Shown: positions 23,411 through 36,166, counted from the stretch's first letter. The stretch is DNA of 64,000 nt from Acanthacorydalis orientalis (GCA_034766995.1 CM068317.1:28478501-28542500), one strand, 5' to 3'. Numbers and translations: made by a program. The notes: generated by a model not told the origin, from the sequence alone.

Positions 23411-24920
23411 TTCACCTTTCTATTTCGTAAATGTGTTCCGTGTCATATAAATTGAATATCAACAGATATACCGGAGCACATTTTAAATAAAACGAATCGA
23501 ATTCAATGATAATAAAATGGTTGCATTCAATTCTATAGTGGCGTATAGTCAAAGGGACTTAAATTGGGGCTGCGTTTGATGCGTACCATGACGTGTTTGA
23601 AAGCTTTTCACGTTTCTGTTGCGCGGGACAGACAAGCGAGGTTAGGGTAAATTTGATGACATGTAATAAATACATTCCTAGTGATTGTGGCGATAGTTGA
23701 AAATATGTACACAAACAGCAGGGAGTTGATGTCGTTGAATGTGAAATCATTCTGTAACAGTTTGATGAATTTGTTAAGCAAACTTTTCTGACCGTTTCTC
23801 TAACACATCACCATTAACATTTCATATATCATATACATGTTATATTTTAGATTGTTTTGTTGGTCAATAGAACGTTTTGAAAAATAAAAAAGTTGATTTG
23901 TTTGTTATTATAAAGAGATATTTTCTTAATTTACATCATATGCAAAAAATATGACTTGTACAATTGTTTTATTCAAATATTTATTTTTATTTCGACGCAT
24001 GCTTCTAGTAAGTTTAAACAAAATTCGATTTTGAAAATGTATCATACAAGATCATATTTGAATAATCTAATGAATTCATCGATTATAATTTTAATGTAAG
24101 GAACCTTGTTCAGAAATTCGTCAAAGTTACAATTTTTATATTTTAATTTTTTTCATCATTAGTGTGTTAACTCAATGACACAATACTTTATAGTTTAATT
24201 TTGAGTATAATATTATAGACTCGAAACTCTTAATTAAAATTCAATTTTTATTATTATTGATTTCAAAATTATATGTTTTATTACACTATTTATTTTTTAC
24301 AAGAACAAAAACGTTTTTTTATATTTACATACATTATGAAATGAAATGCAATGATTTTAACACGTTAGTTGTTCTTGTATTTCTGTTAGGTTGACCATGA
24401 CTAAGTTTTCTATTTTATGAGTACTTAATTGCTTTATATTTTAGGATCAATAAATACTGAAATAAAACTGAAGTACTGCTACATTTGTGTATTCCATAAA
24501 TGACAGTTTATAAACTTTATATTTATCTTATTATCCATTGAATATGATATTTAAATTAAAAATACTTAATATGATATTTAAATAAAAATTAAAATTTATT
24601 TTTTTTTACAGTTATAGAGTGGTGTAGCCAGTGCTATACTTACATTTACAAATTAATTAATAAATAACTTATATGACAACTTTTTTTCATAAATTGTTTT
24701 GAATAAAATATCTGAAAAGTACAGAAAATCAGAATTTAGGAAAAAATACATCGAAATGTTCTAAGGAAAAAAAGTTTGTGTGTTGTGAGGTGTTACATTT
24801 TTTAATTGATTTGTTTGATATTTTAAATAAAACACAACTAATATCAATATATTTCTGGAAAGTATTCATCATGTATTTATAATTATTGATTAAAATATTC
24901 AAATATGTAATTATAATAAT

Positions 24921-24921
<1 letters not shown>

Positions 24922-24965
<44 letters not shown>
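24922..24965. repeat. (TA)n microsatellite
   Basis: About 44 bases of TA. Confidence 0.96.
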
Positions 24966-24968
<3 letters not shown>

Positions 24969-25225
24969 TAATTGCAAAATTCCCCTTAAAGCGACCACAT
25001 AATTCTATTTCATTTAAAAAATTGTTGTCGACAAAATTAAATGGAACAGATGACACAAAAAGTGATACCGATCCTTAATCTTATTTCTTCGAAGAACCAA
25101 TCAAAAATCCATCATCTTATTCTTTTTTTTATACGACACTCACGTATCCTCATCAAATATTTATCTCCCCCGCGTCCTTAAGAATATACACATGCGAACA
25201 TATACGTACGCACGCACAAATACTT

Positions 25226-25337
25226 ATACACACACACACACGGATAGAAATTTTCTGTGACAAAAATATCGTGCAATCGATCAACAAAAACATCAATTTT
25301 ACTTGCAAAAAAATACATACACACACACACACACACA
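25226..25337. repeat. Two short (CA)n arrays
   Basis: CA repeats lie at about 25228-25240 and 25317-25337, separated by 77 bp of unique sequence. Confidence 0.88.
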
Positions 25338-26377
25338 TACGTATACATGTAAAAATTCGAGTCAAAAAATGATAGGCATCAAACGCAGCCTCGTAGCCTT
25401 TCAATCGTGTATTGAACGTGGTATCAACGTCATGCAACTTATCAATCGCTCAACCTCTTACCTCACACTGCAATCCGGTCTTTGTACATGTATACATGTT
25501 TGTATGTAACGTATTGGATATAGAGAATTAACACAAACTGGATGTATGATGGATGCGTTAGATTTAAAGATGCGTTAGTAGTAATGCGACCTCTGTTTGT
25601 GTTTCAGCTACACATATATATGAACTGAAATCTGTTATCGATATTTGATATGCGCGAAAACATATTGTATATAAATTGAATATAGATTCATTTATGTAAT
25701 GTATATTTAAAAGCATTAGTGTGTTTATCATAATCTCTGAACTCCCGAGCGAAATAGTTTTAGTGGGAATATTAATTACTAGTAGTTTCATGTTTGTTAT
25801 TAATTTACGTTTATTTCGAATATAACATCTTTTTTTCATATTTCACTAAATGAATTTTTTTCATTTACGACGTTATTAGAATTTGATTATTTTTTATCGA
25901 GTTTTCGATTATACTTTTAAGTAAAAATAAATATCATGTTTGTATTCGCAGATAAAAAATATTTATAAAAATAAAAGCTTATAAATTGAACATTCAAGAC
26001 AGTAAACTAGTATTTTATTTGTTTATCAACGTTTTCTCTATTTGTAACCCTTTTTACATTTTGAGTAACAATTTGTTTATAATTTAATAGCGGGAGTTCC
26101 TAGCCTTGATTGAAATCATTTTGGAATTCTGCTTTTAGAACTTATGCATATGTATTTATCATATGAGTTTTAAAGAAAACTGTCTGTTGAGTAAAATATG
26201 TATGTTCCATTATTCAATAATAATATTAAATTACCTTTGTATCGGAAAATTAATACTAGACATATAAAATAATTAAATAATAGTATAACAAACGCGTATG
26301 CCTTTTAAATGTATATTTTTTATGTAAAAATCCTTAGATTGCACGAGTTACTTGCATGAGTGCATTCGTTTGTTATA

Positions 26378-26920
26378 TTAGGTTGGCATGAAAATAATTA
26401 CGGTTTTTTTTCTGAATTCTAACTTCAGATTTTTCAATGAAAGTGTCATTTCATCGTGTTTATGTTAATGTCATTTTAAAGTATATTTTTCGGTCTCTAT
26501 TTTGGTAACATCGACTTTAGTACTATTATTTTGGTTCAAATTGGGCTATTGAATTAAAGATGGAAAAGAAGCAAATGAGAGCAATTTTTTATGAGTTCAA
26601 AAGAAACTACTCATAAATTAAACGATGCTTTTGATATGGGTATTGATAAGGAACGTACGGTGCAGTGATGGTTCCAAAAAAATTATGCTGAGGATGAGAG
26701 CCTTGATGATGAAGTAGGTCGCGGGCGTCATTTTCCACTTAATAACGACCAACTAAAGGTGTTGGTTGAATCAGAATCACGCACAATTCGAGTTAGAGCT
26801 TGCACAAAAGTTAGGCGTTAGCCATGTAGTAGTTCTAGGCCAATTAAAATCACTTAAATTCAAAAAAAGTGTGTATGAATTTGAACGTCATAAATCGCAA
26901 TAATTTTTCTACCAACTTAA
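26378..26920 (+). mobile_element. Internally deleted mariner element, copy C
   Basis: A 543-bp element with the left end TTAGGTTGGCATGAAAATAA, the right end TTTTTCTACCAACTTAA, and TA target duplications at 26376-26377 and 26921-26922. It keeps the ATG and N-terminal transposase coding region. It then passes to the shared 3' tail seen in copies B, D and E (GTGTATGAATTTGAACGTCA). The catalytic core has been deleted. Confidence 0.93.
26560..26890 (+). pseudogene. Mariner transposase N-terminal fragment (copy C)
   Basis: Starts ATG GAA AAG AAG CAA ATG, giving MEKKQMRAIFYEFK, the best-preserved amino end among the copies. A short deletion after YEFK removes the following GDKQVETA-type segment. 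Stops and frameshifts follow, though VKERTVQ, ESLDDEVGRGR and KVLVESES-like pieces remain. No DDE residues are present. Confidence 0.85.
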
Positions 26921-27224
26921 TAAAATAGCACTAATAATTTTTATATGTTTTGTGATACTTTATTCATCACTTTATTATCACGATACTTATATGTTAGTCC
27001 TTTTATGTAGTTGAAGAGTTTTTGATGTTTTTCACAATTATTGTAATAAAAGTAAAGATGTCTTTTAATTTTGTTACTTGTGAGGCTTCGTGTAGAACTA
27101 AAAGCTAATATTTATTTTTAAAAATATCATTCAAGTAGTTAATAAGATTATTATTATTCTTAATTTTAGTAAAACAAAAATTATTATCATAATGTTTTTA
27201 TTTAATTGGCAGTACACACACATT

Positions 27225-27227
<3 letters not shown>

Positions 27228-27256
<29 letters not shown>

Positions 27257-27299
27257 TAACCTAGATTCATTTGTATATTTATAAAAATAAATATACAAA

Positions 27300-27349
<50 letters not shown>

Positions 27350-27402
27350 CATATACACACACACATAAGCTAGATTCATTTGTATATTTATAAAAATAAA
27401 AT
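27228..27402. repeat. Microsatellite-linked tandem duplication (109-bp period)
   Basis: The segment with CTAGATTCATTTGTATATTT occurs at 27261 and again at 27370, each preceded by TA and CA arrays. Between them lies TG/TA repeat. The unit probably duplicated through the flanking microsatellites. Confidence 0.9.
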
Positions 27403-28461
27403 TTAATTTAATACATCTTCTAAATAAATTCTTGAATACCAAATGACTATATTTATAAAGTGTTTTAAAATAAAATATTAATGTTTGATGAAGTAAAAAA
27501 TATACTCTCGAAGGTTTAAATTTATAAAATATTTGGTAACTTTATAATAGAGTCAAAACGTAACTAAAAATAAATATAGGTTTTATTTATTTTTATTAAA
27601 CGTAAACTTATTCAAAATAATATGTAATTTCAATTTTAAATATTTATATATATTTCGACAAGACATATTATTCTTGAAATTATTATAAAGAAAACAAAAA
27701 ATATTCAACATATGGTTATTTTAAAAATAAAAACAGAATATAGAAAAATATATTTATAAAAGATTGAAATATAAAACTAGAGAGATTTTTTGCAAGAATC
27801 AATCATTTATGATCTGTAACTCGTGCTTTTTTGCTATATTGTTGATGTATTCGTTTTTGCCGTTTTCAAGCTTTTTTTGTAATTTTTTATTGCTTGGTGG
27901 AAGCGCTGGGTAATATACATTTTACTTTGCAAACATTTTAGTTATTTTCAATATATTTCGTTTCAGTATATTTTGTTCATAAGATATATTCAATAGATTC
28001 ATTTAATTAATTTTATCTGTATATTTGGACGGCTTTAAAATAAATTTTATCTTCATGAAATCGAAAAGAATGTGCAGAGATCTGTAATCTAACATTACAT
28101 TACTTTACTATAATCTTTAGTTACATAGCTCTTTCAGTTCAGGTATGAGTGAAACTCTTTTCTTTTCTGATACAAAGCATTTATAAATGTACGATTATTT
28201 AAAACATGTTTATTGTTTTATGTAAAGCTTAAACTACTCGGAGGTAGCGCAGTATAAGTACAAGTAGAGAGAATTGTTATATTGTAGTAGTTATATGTTC
28301 ATTATATATACATTTATATATTTTTTTTAAAAAAGTCAAAGAACTAGCTTCAGGGAATGTTTTTATAACGAACAAATAAATATAATAAAAACACCTTCAT
28401 AGTATATTCATGTTATAAATTGTTTGTGTCTGCATGACTTAATGTTCATTATAACATAACA

Positions 28462-28466
<5 letters not shown>

Positions 28467-28502
<36 letters not shown>
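28467..28502. repeat. (TA)n microsatellite
   Basis: About 36 bases of TA. Confidence 0.95.
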
Positions 28503-28506
<4 letters not shown>

Positions 28507-28669
28507 GTAAGGTGTAATTAATTTATATAAAAATTTTTCATTTATCACACAAACCATAAAAACTGATCAAAAATGTTTATTATTCATGATTGCTGATTAT
28601 TTTTAGTGGTATCTTGTTTATTATTAGAGCGCTGTGTTATAGAAAAAAATCAGATGAAGATGTGAAAAT

Positions 28670-28830
28670 CCGAGCTAGAGATTTTTCTTTATTCTAGTGC
28701 TCTGAGAATGTTGTCGTCGCCATTGAAATGTATGTAAGCAGCAATCAAATAATTAACAGTTATAGAACATTGTTGATCAGAATTTTTTTTTGTAGTTTGT
28801 GTAATGAGAGAGAAATTGGAATGGGCACTT
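28670..28830. repeat. Possible dispersed repeat related to 51240-51375
   Basis: By eye this stretch aligns with the DNA immediately upstream of mariner copy D. It shares GATTTTT, a TCTGAG core, an ATTG-TA-GAAATG-ATATAAG-like segment, AATCAAA and TT-AT-GAAC, in the same order and orientation. I judge similarity at roughly two thirds. It may be an old, unnamed interspersed repeat into which a mariner inserted at the other locus. Confidence 0.4.
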
Positions 28831-30069
28831 ACACATTTGAGAATATTTTTTTATATTTGCTAAAATTACTTAAATTTATTTTATATGGAACTTAGGAGAT
28901 TGAAAGCAAGCAAAAATGGTAATTGTCTCATAAAAGATTAGTGAATCAAATCACAGTTTTTGAAAAGTTAAAATACAGTTGTACATTTTCCAATTATCTG
29001 AAATATTATTTATATTTATAATGTTTTTACATTTATATAGAATATAGTTTTTATGTCAGTCGATTGTGTGATTACAATTTTTATCAAGTGTATACCATTA
29101 CTTATCTATTTTTTTAAGTTAAAAATATTTTCCAATTACTACACGAAATGAAAATATGTTTTTATTGTTATATTATAATGGATTTAAAGATGGTTGTTTT
29201 TGAATCAATATTTTACTGTATAATCATGAAAATAGTAAAAATACGATAATAAGTAAAATTCTGTATTATTTTTCAAATTACTCTGGAAAGTGTGATATTT
29301 AATATACATTTTCAGTTTTCAGTTTTCATCGAAATTTCAAATAGTTGTTCTAGTGTTAGAAACTTCAAACAGTTAGTTCAAACAATAAATTGTCAAATTA
29401 TAAAAATTTCAATTAGGCAATTAATTGTTAAGCAATTAGGTGTTAATTGTGGATTGTGCTCGAATAAAACTTACGTAAATGCTTAGTATTATAAGATATC
29501 AGGAGTGTATATCGAACATCAATGAATTATAATCAATACTGAATGTTTTTTACATTAATGTCATCTATTCGGTGTATTTAGATTATCAGTGTTTTAATAA
29601 CAGATGTATTTTATATAAAAATATGGTATACAGTATTAAAAATACACTAAAAACATAACTGTGTAGCATATGGTGGAAAAGTACATTCTCAAATTAAACG
29701 AATACTTTTGGCATAAAACTGAAGTACAAAAGTTTAAGTAGGTAATTTTTATAGGGTTATAAAGTTTATCAATTTGTGAAAATATAATGGTGTTTCATTG
29801 TTGAATTAACAACTAGATACTAGACATTTCGTCGTGCTACTCATGATTTTTTCTTGATATTGAAGAGCCACTTGTTGTTGAATCACTATAGTATCAATTC
29901 TCATGAGGCATCCTGATACCTGAGTGAATCATCTACAAGTAACTCCTCAATGTGCTACTGAAATCAACCCTGAAATTTGTTTTTCTCCTTTCTTAATTTT
30001 AAGATGTATGTGTTTATTTTAGCTTTGTTAAATATAAGTCCTAGATTTGTTTTTCAAATTAACTTATAT

Positions 30070-30070
<1 letters not shown>

Positions 30071-30121
<51 letters not shown>

Positions 30122-30129
30122 GTATGTAT
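30071..30129. repeat. (TA)n(GTAT)n microsatellite
   Basis: About 40 bases of TA followed by GTAT tetramers. Confidence 0.95.
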
Positions 30130-31098
30130 ATGTTCTATAAAAAAATTGAATAGTGCGAGTGAACAGCCAACTCTGATAATCCATCTGTTATATCAAATTT
30201 CATACATTTTTCTGACTAAACACACATACCTAGAGATTTCCGACTGTACTATCTACGCCCTGAATTGTCATGTTGAAAGAAGTCATGTTTTTCAAGTAAA
30301 AGAATCAATGTTTTGTATGATAATGTTTTCTAATATTGACATTATTTTACCAGTGGTAGATCGATGTCTAAACATTGATATTTCCTCATCGATGTCTGTA
30401 TTTTTAAGACATCAATGAAAAAAAGTCCATATAGTTATTTAAGAAACACTTATACATAACAAATATATTTTATTTAGTTTTGTAAGATTTTATTTAACAG
30501 TTTTTTTTTGAGACAATACCACGTTTTTCTTTTATTACACAAAAATAAAACATTCACGTTTAGTATATTTTTCAGATATATTAAAACTTGCGTATATAAT
30601 AAATATGATACAAAATTATAACTTTAAATATTAGTATTGTCCGTTTCGCAATACTTTCTTTAATTGAAGACTAATTTGAAATATAATATAAATAAATTCC
30701 TATGAATACTTCTGTATTACACAATTTATGTTAATTTTTAGATTCAGTATAATTATTAAAACAAAATTTGAATATTTAGAGATACATGTCTACAAATCGA
30801 CCACACATTTTCATAATAATCTTAATAATATTTCAAACAGATGTGCTGTATCCAGTATTCACAGTATCTCTGGTTTGTATACACACAATCGACTGACGTA
30901 ATCGATTTTGAACGTACCCGTTTATTATTAAATCTCCTAACATCTTACAATGTAAGCAAAACCTTTATTGAATTGGCTTTATACACACAGCACGCATACA
31001 CGAAAGCTCACTCTCACATATTTGAAAGAAGACAACGCATTTTATGTATATGTGTTACACACACATACATACATATGTATAAATATATATATAATCTA

Positions 31099-31100
<2 letters not shown>

Positions 31101-31130
<30 letters not shown>
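31101..31130. repeat. (TA)n microsatellite
   Basis: About 30 bases of TA. Confidence 0.94.
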
Positions 31131-31134
<4 letters not shown>

Positions 31135-31504
31135 AAACAATACATGTATATAGATGTAAGAAAGGGTATAAACACATAATGCAATCCATGAATACATAAA
31201 AAAATCGAACTTGATGTTTATTGGATGTATAAATAAAGTAGAAATATAGTACGTTTGAAATATTTATAAAATTTCGAATATTCTATGTTGTCTGTTTAAA
31301 AAATACCTGACGTTCTTGGAAAAATATTTTTAAGAGATGTTTATTTTGCGAGAATTAAATATAGCAATTACTTATTTATATTTCGTAAAATTGTTATGAT
31401 TTGATTTAAATTTTTCTGATTATGTGCTTGGTTCGAATAAATATTTAATTGATTATATATTCAGTTTATGTCTACTTCTCCATCTATTTATCAAAGTATC
31501 TATC

Positions 31505-31507
<3 letters not shown>

Positions 31508-31566
<59 letters not shown>
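31508..31566. repeat. (TA)n microsatellite
   Basis: About 59 bases of TA abutting the 3' end of the pogo-like element. Confidence 0.96.
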
Positions 31567-31569
<3 letters not shown>

Positions 31570-31578
31570 ATACACACA

Positions 31579-32247
31579 CAGAGTAGACCCTTGCTGAACA
31601 ACCATAATTGGCGTAGGACTAACGGTCGTTGTAAAAGCACTTATAATATGTAAACCTCGTAATAGGTGTAAAGATACCAAAATTCTAATCGCACCCTAAA
31701 TAAAATTTTATTTTAAAGGTACGTATAAGATATGAAAATAAATTATTTTGCTTTACCTTTCGTTGCTAATAATCTGTTTTTATTCGTTGGTGGCGTACCC
31801 CAGCAATTTATCAATGTTGGTCTTTAGAAGAGCAATCATCCTGCATGAAGATTTCTGCTAATTCACTACCAGAAGGGGAATGAATTCTAGCCCTCTTTGT
31901 GGCAGTGTTACTAAATTGATAGGAAGTTGGCGTTTTGGTGAAAAACTTATCAAGAATGGACTGCCTCTGCCTATTTCTTTCAGTTTGTAAAAGTAGGCAA
32001 TCATTTGTCGTCAAACTGACACATATGAACTTCAGTCTTTTTAATTTTCGGATTTCATTTTACTTTTAACAGTTGCAAATGCATTTAACACGCTTTTTAA
32101 CCATGAAAGACAAAGCGTAGATGAGTTCCTTACCACGCAGTGCAGTCAGTCATAGTCGTTATTTCGCGAGATATGATCTTGTGATGATCAATGCGTGCTT
32201 TATGAAGCTTAGCCATTGCGGTATCAGTCGTTCGGCGGGGGCTACTA
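31579..32247 (-). mobile_element. Pogo/Tigger-like DNA transposon, internally deleted
   Basis: The plus-strand left end reads CAGAGTAGACCCTTGCTGAA. The reverse complement of the right end reads AGTAGCCCCCGCCGAACGAC. Over the first 20 or so bases these differ mostly by transitions, so they form a decayed terminal inverted repeat of the CAGTAG(A/C)CCC type common in pogo/Tigger elements. Both ends abut TA repeats, as expected for TA-targeting insertion. The element is about 670 bp, against roughly 2 kb for autonomous relatives. It retains only the C-terminal part of a transposase on the minus strand; the central catalytic domain is missing. It is old, degraded and non-autonomous. Confidence 0.72.
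31811..32059 (-). pseudogene. Pogo/Tigger-like transposase C-terminal remnant with PIP box
   Basis: The minus-strand frame is open for about 82 codons with no ATG. It encodes a basic segment RNRQRQSILDKFFTK, then KRARIHSPSGSELAE and an acidic end, stopping at TGA 31811-31813. QSILDKFF matches the PCNA-interacting peptide consensus Q-x-x-(I/L/M)-x-x-F-F exactly, and such a motif near the C-terminus is known for pogo-type transposases. The KRARIH stretch could be a nuclear-localisation signal. No helix-turn-helix or DDD catalytic residues are present. The position between two pogo-like terminal repeats supports the assignment. An unrelated host exon with a PIP box is possible but less likely. 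Confidence 0.6.
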
Positions 32248-32252
32248 TATAC

Positions 32253-32261
<9 letters not shown>

Positions 32262-32346
<85 letters not shown>

Positions 32347-32685
32347 GTATGTGTGTTGTGTGTGTGTGTATTATTTTCACGATATTTTCAGTTTTCATTA
32401 TTTATTTATGTTTTCAGATCGTTAGAACTTTTTTTATATGTAGTCTGATCTATGGTGTAATATGGTTATTGAGAATTAAATGACAATTAATAAAGCATTA
32501 TATATTAATCTATATAAAAGTTTAATATTAATTGTATTAATTTTGAATCTGTTTGCATATGTGCTAATCCGACAAATGAATTAAATTTGTAATGTATTTA
32601 TTATATTTCTCTAGTGACATTAAAATATTGTTAGTTTACAATTGCATTTGTGAATGTACAATATGCGTATAAATATATAATTGCT

Positions 32686-32744
<59 letters not shown>

Positions 32745-32753
32745 GTGTGTGTG

Positions 32754-32822
<69 letters not shown>

Positions 32823-33164
32823 GTATGTGTGTTGTGTGTGTGTGTGTGTATTATTTTCACGATATTTTCAGTTTTCATTATTTATTTATGTTTTCAGATC
32901 GTTAGAACTTTTTTTATATGTAGTCTGATCTATGATGTAATATGGTTATTGAGAATTAAATGACAATTAATAAAGCATTATATATTAATGTATATAAAAG
33001 TTTAATATTAATTGTATTAATTTTGAATCTGTTTGCATATGTGCTAATCCGACAAATGAATTAAATTTGTAATGTATTTATTATATTTCTCTAGTGACAT
33101 TAAAATATTGTTAGTTTACAATTGCATTTGTGAATGTACAATATGCGTATAAATATATAATTGC

Positions 33165-33222
<58 letters not shown>

Positions 33223-33228
33223 ATATAC

Positions 33229-33292
<64 letters not shown>

Positions 33293-33645
33293 GTATGTGT
33301 GTTGTGTGTGTGTGTGTATTATTTTCACGATATTTTCAGTTTTCATTATTTATTTATGTTTTCAGATCGTTAGAACTTTTTTTATATGTAGTCTGATCTA
33401 TGGTGTAATATGGTTATTGAGAATTAAATGACAATTAATAAAGCATTATATATTAATCTATATAAAAGTTTAATATTAATTGTATTAATTTTGAATCTGT
33501 TTGCATATGTGCTAATCCGACAAATGAATTAAATTTGTAATGTATTTATTATATTTCTCTACTGACATTAAAATATTATTAGTTTACAATTGCATTTGTG
33601 AATGTACAATATGCGTATAAATATATAATTGCTTCTCTGTCTATG
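32262..33645. repeat. Three-copy tandem array, 468-480 bp units
   Basis: A body of about 320 bp beginning TTATTTTCACGATATTTTCA occurs at 32371, 32851 and 33319, giving periods of 480 and 468 bp. The copies differ at only a few positions: G/A in TATGGTGTAA versus TATGATGTAA, C/G in TTAATCTATA versus TTAATGTATA, and CTCTAGTGAC versus CTCTACTGAC in copy 3. Each body is followed by CT, TA, TG, TA and GTAT microsatellite segments of varying length that join it to the next. Near-identity suggests a recent duplication by microsatellite-mediated unequal exchange. No protein is plausible; long frames here are translated repeats. Confidence 0.95.
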
Positions 33646-33685
<40 letters not shown>

Positions 33686-33686
33686 C
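33645..33686. repeat. (TA)n(GA)n compound microsatellite
   Basis: A TA run followed by about 24 bases of GA, ending the tandem array. Confidence 0.95.
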
Positions 33687-33711
33687 AAGAAAGAAAAAGT
33701 ATATTATATTA

Positions 33712-33715
33712 ATAT

Positions 33716-33770
<55 letters not shown>

Positions 33771-33784
33771 CGTACATATATATA
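33712..33784. repeat. (TA)n microsatellite
   Basis: About 73 bases of TA with AAA and GTAC interruptions. Confidence 0.94.
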
Positions 33785-34943
33785 AATTGCCAATATTTAA
33801 TCATTCACTTCAGAAATTATTTTTTCGATTATTCTGTGATATAACGTTCGCTACTTTTTATTTTCGATTATTTCTGTGATATAATTATATAGAGGTGGAA
33901 TTTTATTCGTATTCTCTACGATTAAAATATCTCTAGTGATAATCATATCTATTCTTTTATTTCATCCTTGTTCCATGATAGTGGACACGAAGATACTCAA
34001 TATTTTTTGATTTCCCACATAACGCCTTTTTTCACATTTATTTTATTTTAGACCCCACTCTAATGTGAGATTTAAAATTAAATATTAGATTTAAAATTAA
34101 TTGAAGTTCTTACTTTTCACTGTCTCGCATTTTGATACATTGAGACTCATTCTGAAAATAATTTCAGTTTGTATAAAAGTTAAAAACTCTACCTTATATT
34201 TCTACATATTAATATAAATATTTATGATGTTGGTAAATGACACGAAATGCTAAGAGCGCTGATTAGTATATCATAGTTTTTGTTCAACTTTGTCAGTACA
34301 TGTCATTTTAATATTTGTCCTTTATTCTTTTGCGCTAATATAAGAACACCTATAATAATAATATTACTTAAAGATAAATAAACATTAATTATTGTATTAA
34401 AAAATATCAAATCATTTGTAACTAATTTTTAATTATATATATTTTTTTGATAATTACCACAATAAGAATGAAAGCATGAAAATAAAATATTAAATTTTAA
34501 ATGTTAATCTGTCAATTATTATCCAAATCGTATTTTTATGTGTTTGGTTTTAAAATTTAAACGTTTCTACAAAATAAACTTCTTCAACCTGTTCTTAAAT
34601 ATTGAGTTATAAAATGAATAATAAAAAAATAATTAAAATATAACTATGTACACATAATCGTTATAATATCTATTCTAGCTTTTTTTGAAAGATGTTTTTT
34701 CACTTATAGTATATTTTATTAAATATATTTTTTAATTTTTTTTTATATATTACATACCTGTATTGTAATGAAATCTGTTACATATTAACTTATCTAATCG
34801 TTCTAAACAATCTAATTTTTGATCAAAGATGATGCTTGGTATTTGAGAAATTTATGTTTGAAGTTTAACCTATAGTAGATAACGTTATCCTAGTGCTTAA
34901 ATATCGTTGTGTATACATGTGAAAGCTTTTATATATTTACATA

Positions 34944-34995
<52 letters not shown>
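34944..34995. repeat. (CT)n(TA)n compound microsatellite
   Basis: About 32 bases of CT with one TT interruption, then about 20 bases of TA. Confidence 0.95.
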
Positions 34996-35260
34996 GATTT
35001 ATTAAGAAGTAAATAACTTTAAAATATGCATTACTATATTTTAATAATATAGTACTGAAATTTAATCCTTGTTTCATTTTAATAAACTTCATTTAAAAGT
35101 CTATCAATCTAGGTTTTTATTTAGTGTTGAATTATTTTATTTTAATACTCGACTTTGAATACAAAAATTTCACATAAATTATGTATACAAAATGGGGAAA
35201 AACGAGATATATTTTTAACTAAAGATACATAAATAAAAATATACATACATCTTTACATTC

Positions 35261-35281
35261 TCTCTCTCTCTCTGTCTCTAA

Positions 35282-35350
<69 letters not shown>
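35261..35350. repeat. (CT)n(TA)n compound microsatellite
   Basis: A CT run with a TCTG interruption, then about 68 bases of TA. Confidence 0.95.
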
Positions 35351-35354
<4 letters not shown>

Positions 35355-35806
35355 TAGAAACATAGAGCGAGGCAACAAAAAGTGTTAAGTCCAAATTAAA
35401 AGTAATCCTAATAAATATTCAAAACGGGAAATTCGCTTGAAAAAATTCACGTCGCTTTCTTTAGAAGTGGTACTTCGTTCAAAATTACCATATTGTGACA
35501 TTTGTACGTATCTTTGTTTACATTTTGAATATTTCAACTCTTTCGGATTGGTGTGTTTAAGGGTGAGATGGTTTTTTTCAAAAAGAAAGTTCATAACGCG
35601 ATTTTTTAAATACCTCGAATTCAGCCATTCGCTTGATATAATATGGACTTTGAAATGGTTCTCTATTCATATAAATTTCATTGTCTTAAGGATATATGTA
35701 TACTATATCTTTTTTCACTTTTTTATTTCATATATTTTATTTTCTTTCTCAGTTTTTTGAAATGATCATATTTTATAACACTCTTTTTACTGTATATTCT
35801 ATTCAT

Positions 35807-35835
35807 ACACACACATATGTATATGTATATATATA

Positions 35836-35905
<70 letters not shown>
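35807..35905. repeat. (CA)n(TA)n(TG)n(TA)n microsatellite
   Basis: About 100 bases; the final pure TA array is about 65 bases. Confidence 0.95.
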
Positions 35906-35907
<2 letters not shown>

Positions 35908-36162
35908 GTAGTGCATATGTATGTATAACGTCTTTTACCGGAAGTTTGCATGTAAGAGAAAAAAATAACATGAAATATATCTTAAAAAGACATCGTTATA
36001 TGTTATTTTTCATCTAAAATAGAACATATTTTAAATTGAAACATTTCAAGTAGATGTACAAATATAAAAGAATTTTTTTCTATTTAATTGTTTAAAATAA
36101 ATTTCCTTTTATCTGTTATAAATATGGTAACATAATAACCGCAAATAATTTTATATTCACAA

Positions 36163-36166
<4 letters not shown>

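Larger units (their letters stand above)
21190..26375. other. AT-rich non-coding DNA with scattered microsatellites
   Basis: I see no supported gene. Two short patches at 23545-23760 and 25360-25480 are GC-richer and share a 15-mer (see findings). A 38-codon frame at 22165-22281 is noted and not called. The remainder is low-complexity AT sequence. Confidence 0.6.
26923..31578. other. AT-rich non-coding DNA
   Basis: No supported gene. It includes a tandem duplication at 27241-27402, a dispersed-repeat-like patch at 28670-28830, and several microsatellites. Frames at 29292-29486, 30047-30418 and 30841-31131 have no recognisable features. Confidence 0.6.
33687..36166. other. AT-rich non-coding DNA
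   Basis: No supported gene. Overlapping frames at 35385-35594 and 35437-35760 on opposite strands show no family features or splice boundaries. Confidence 0.65.

Noticed and set aside
31430..31445. GGTTCGAAT, resembling a tRNA T-arm
   Set aside because: No cloverleaf could be built around it; acceptor and anticodon stems are absent.
32371..33640. Tandem array considered as a CRISPR-like array or satellite gene family
   Set aside because: Units are about 470 bp with microsatellite junctions, no short spacers and no cas genes; the genome is eukaryotic.
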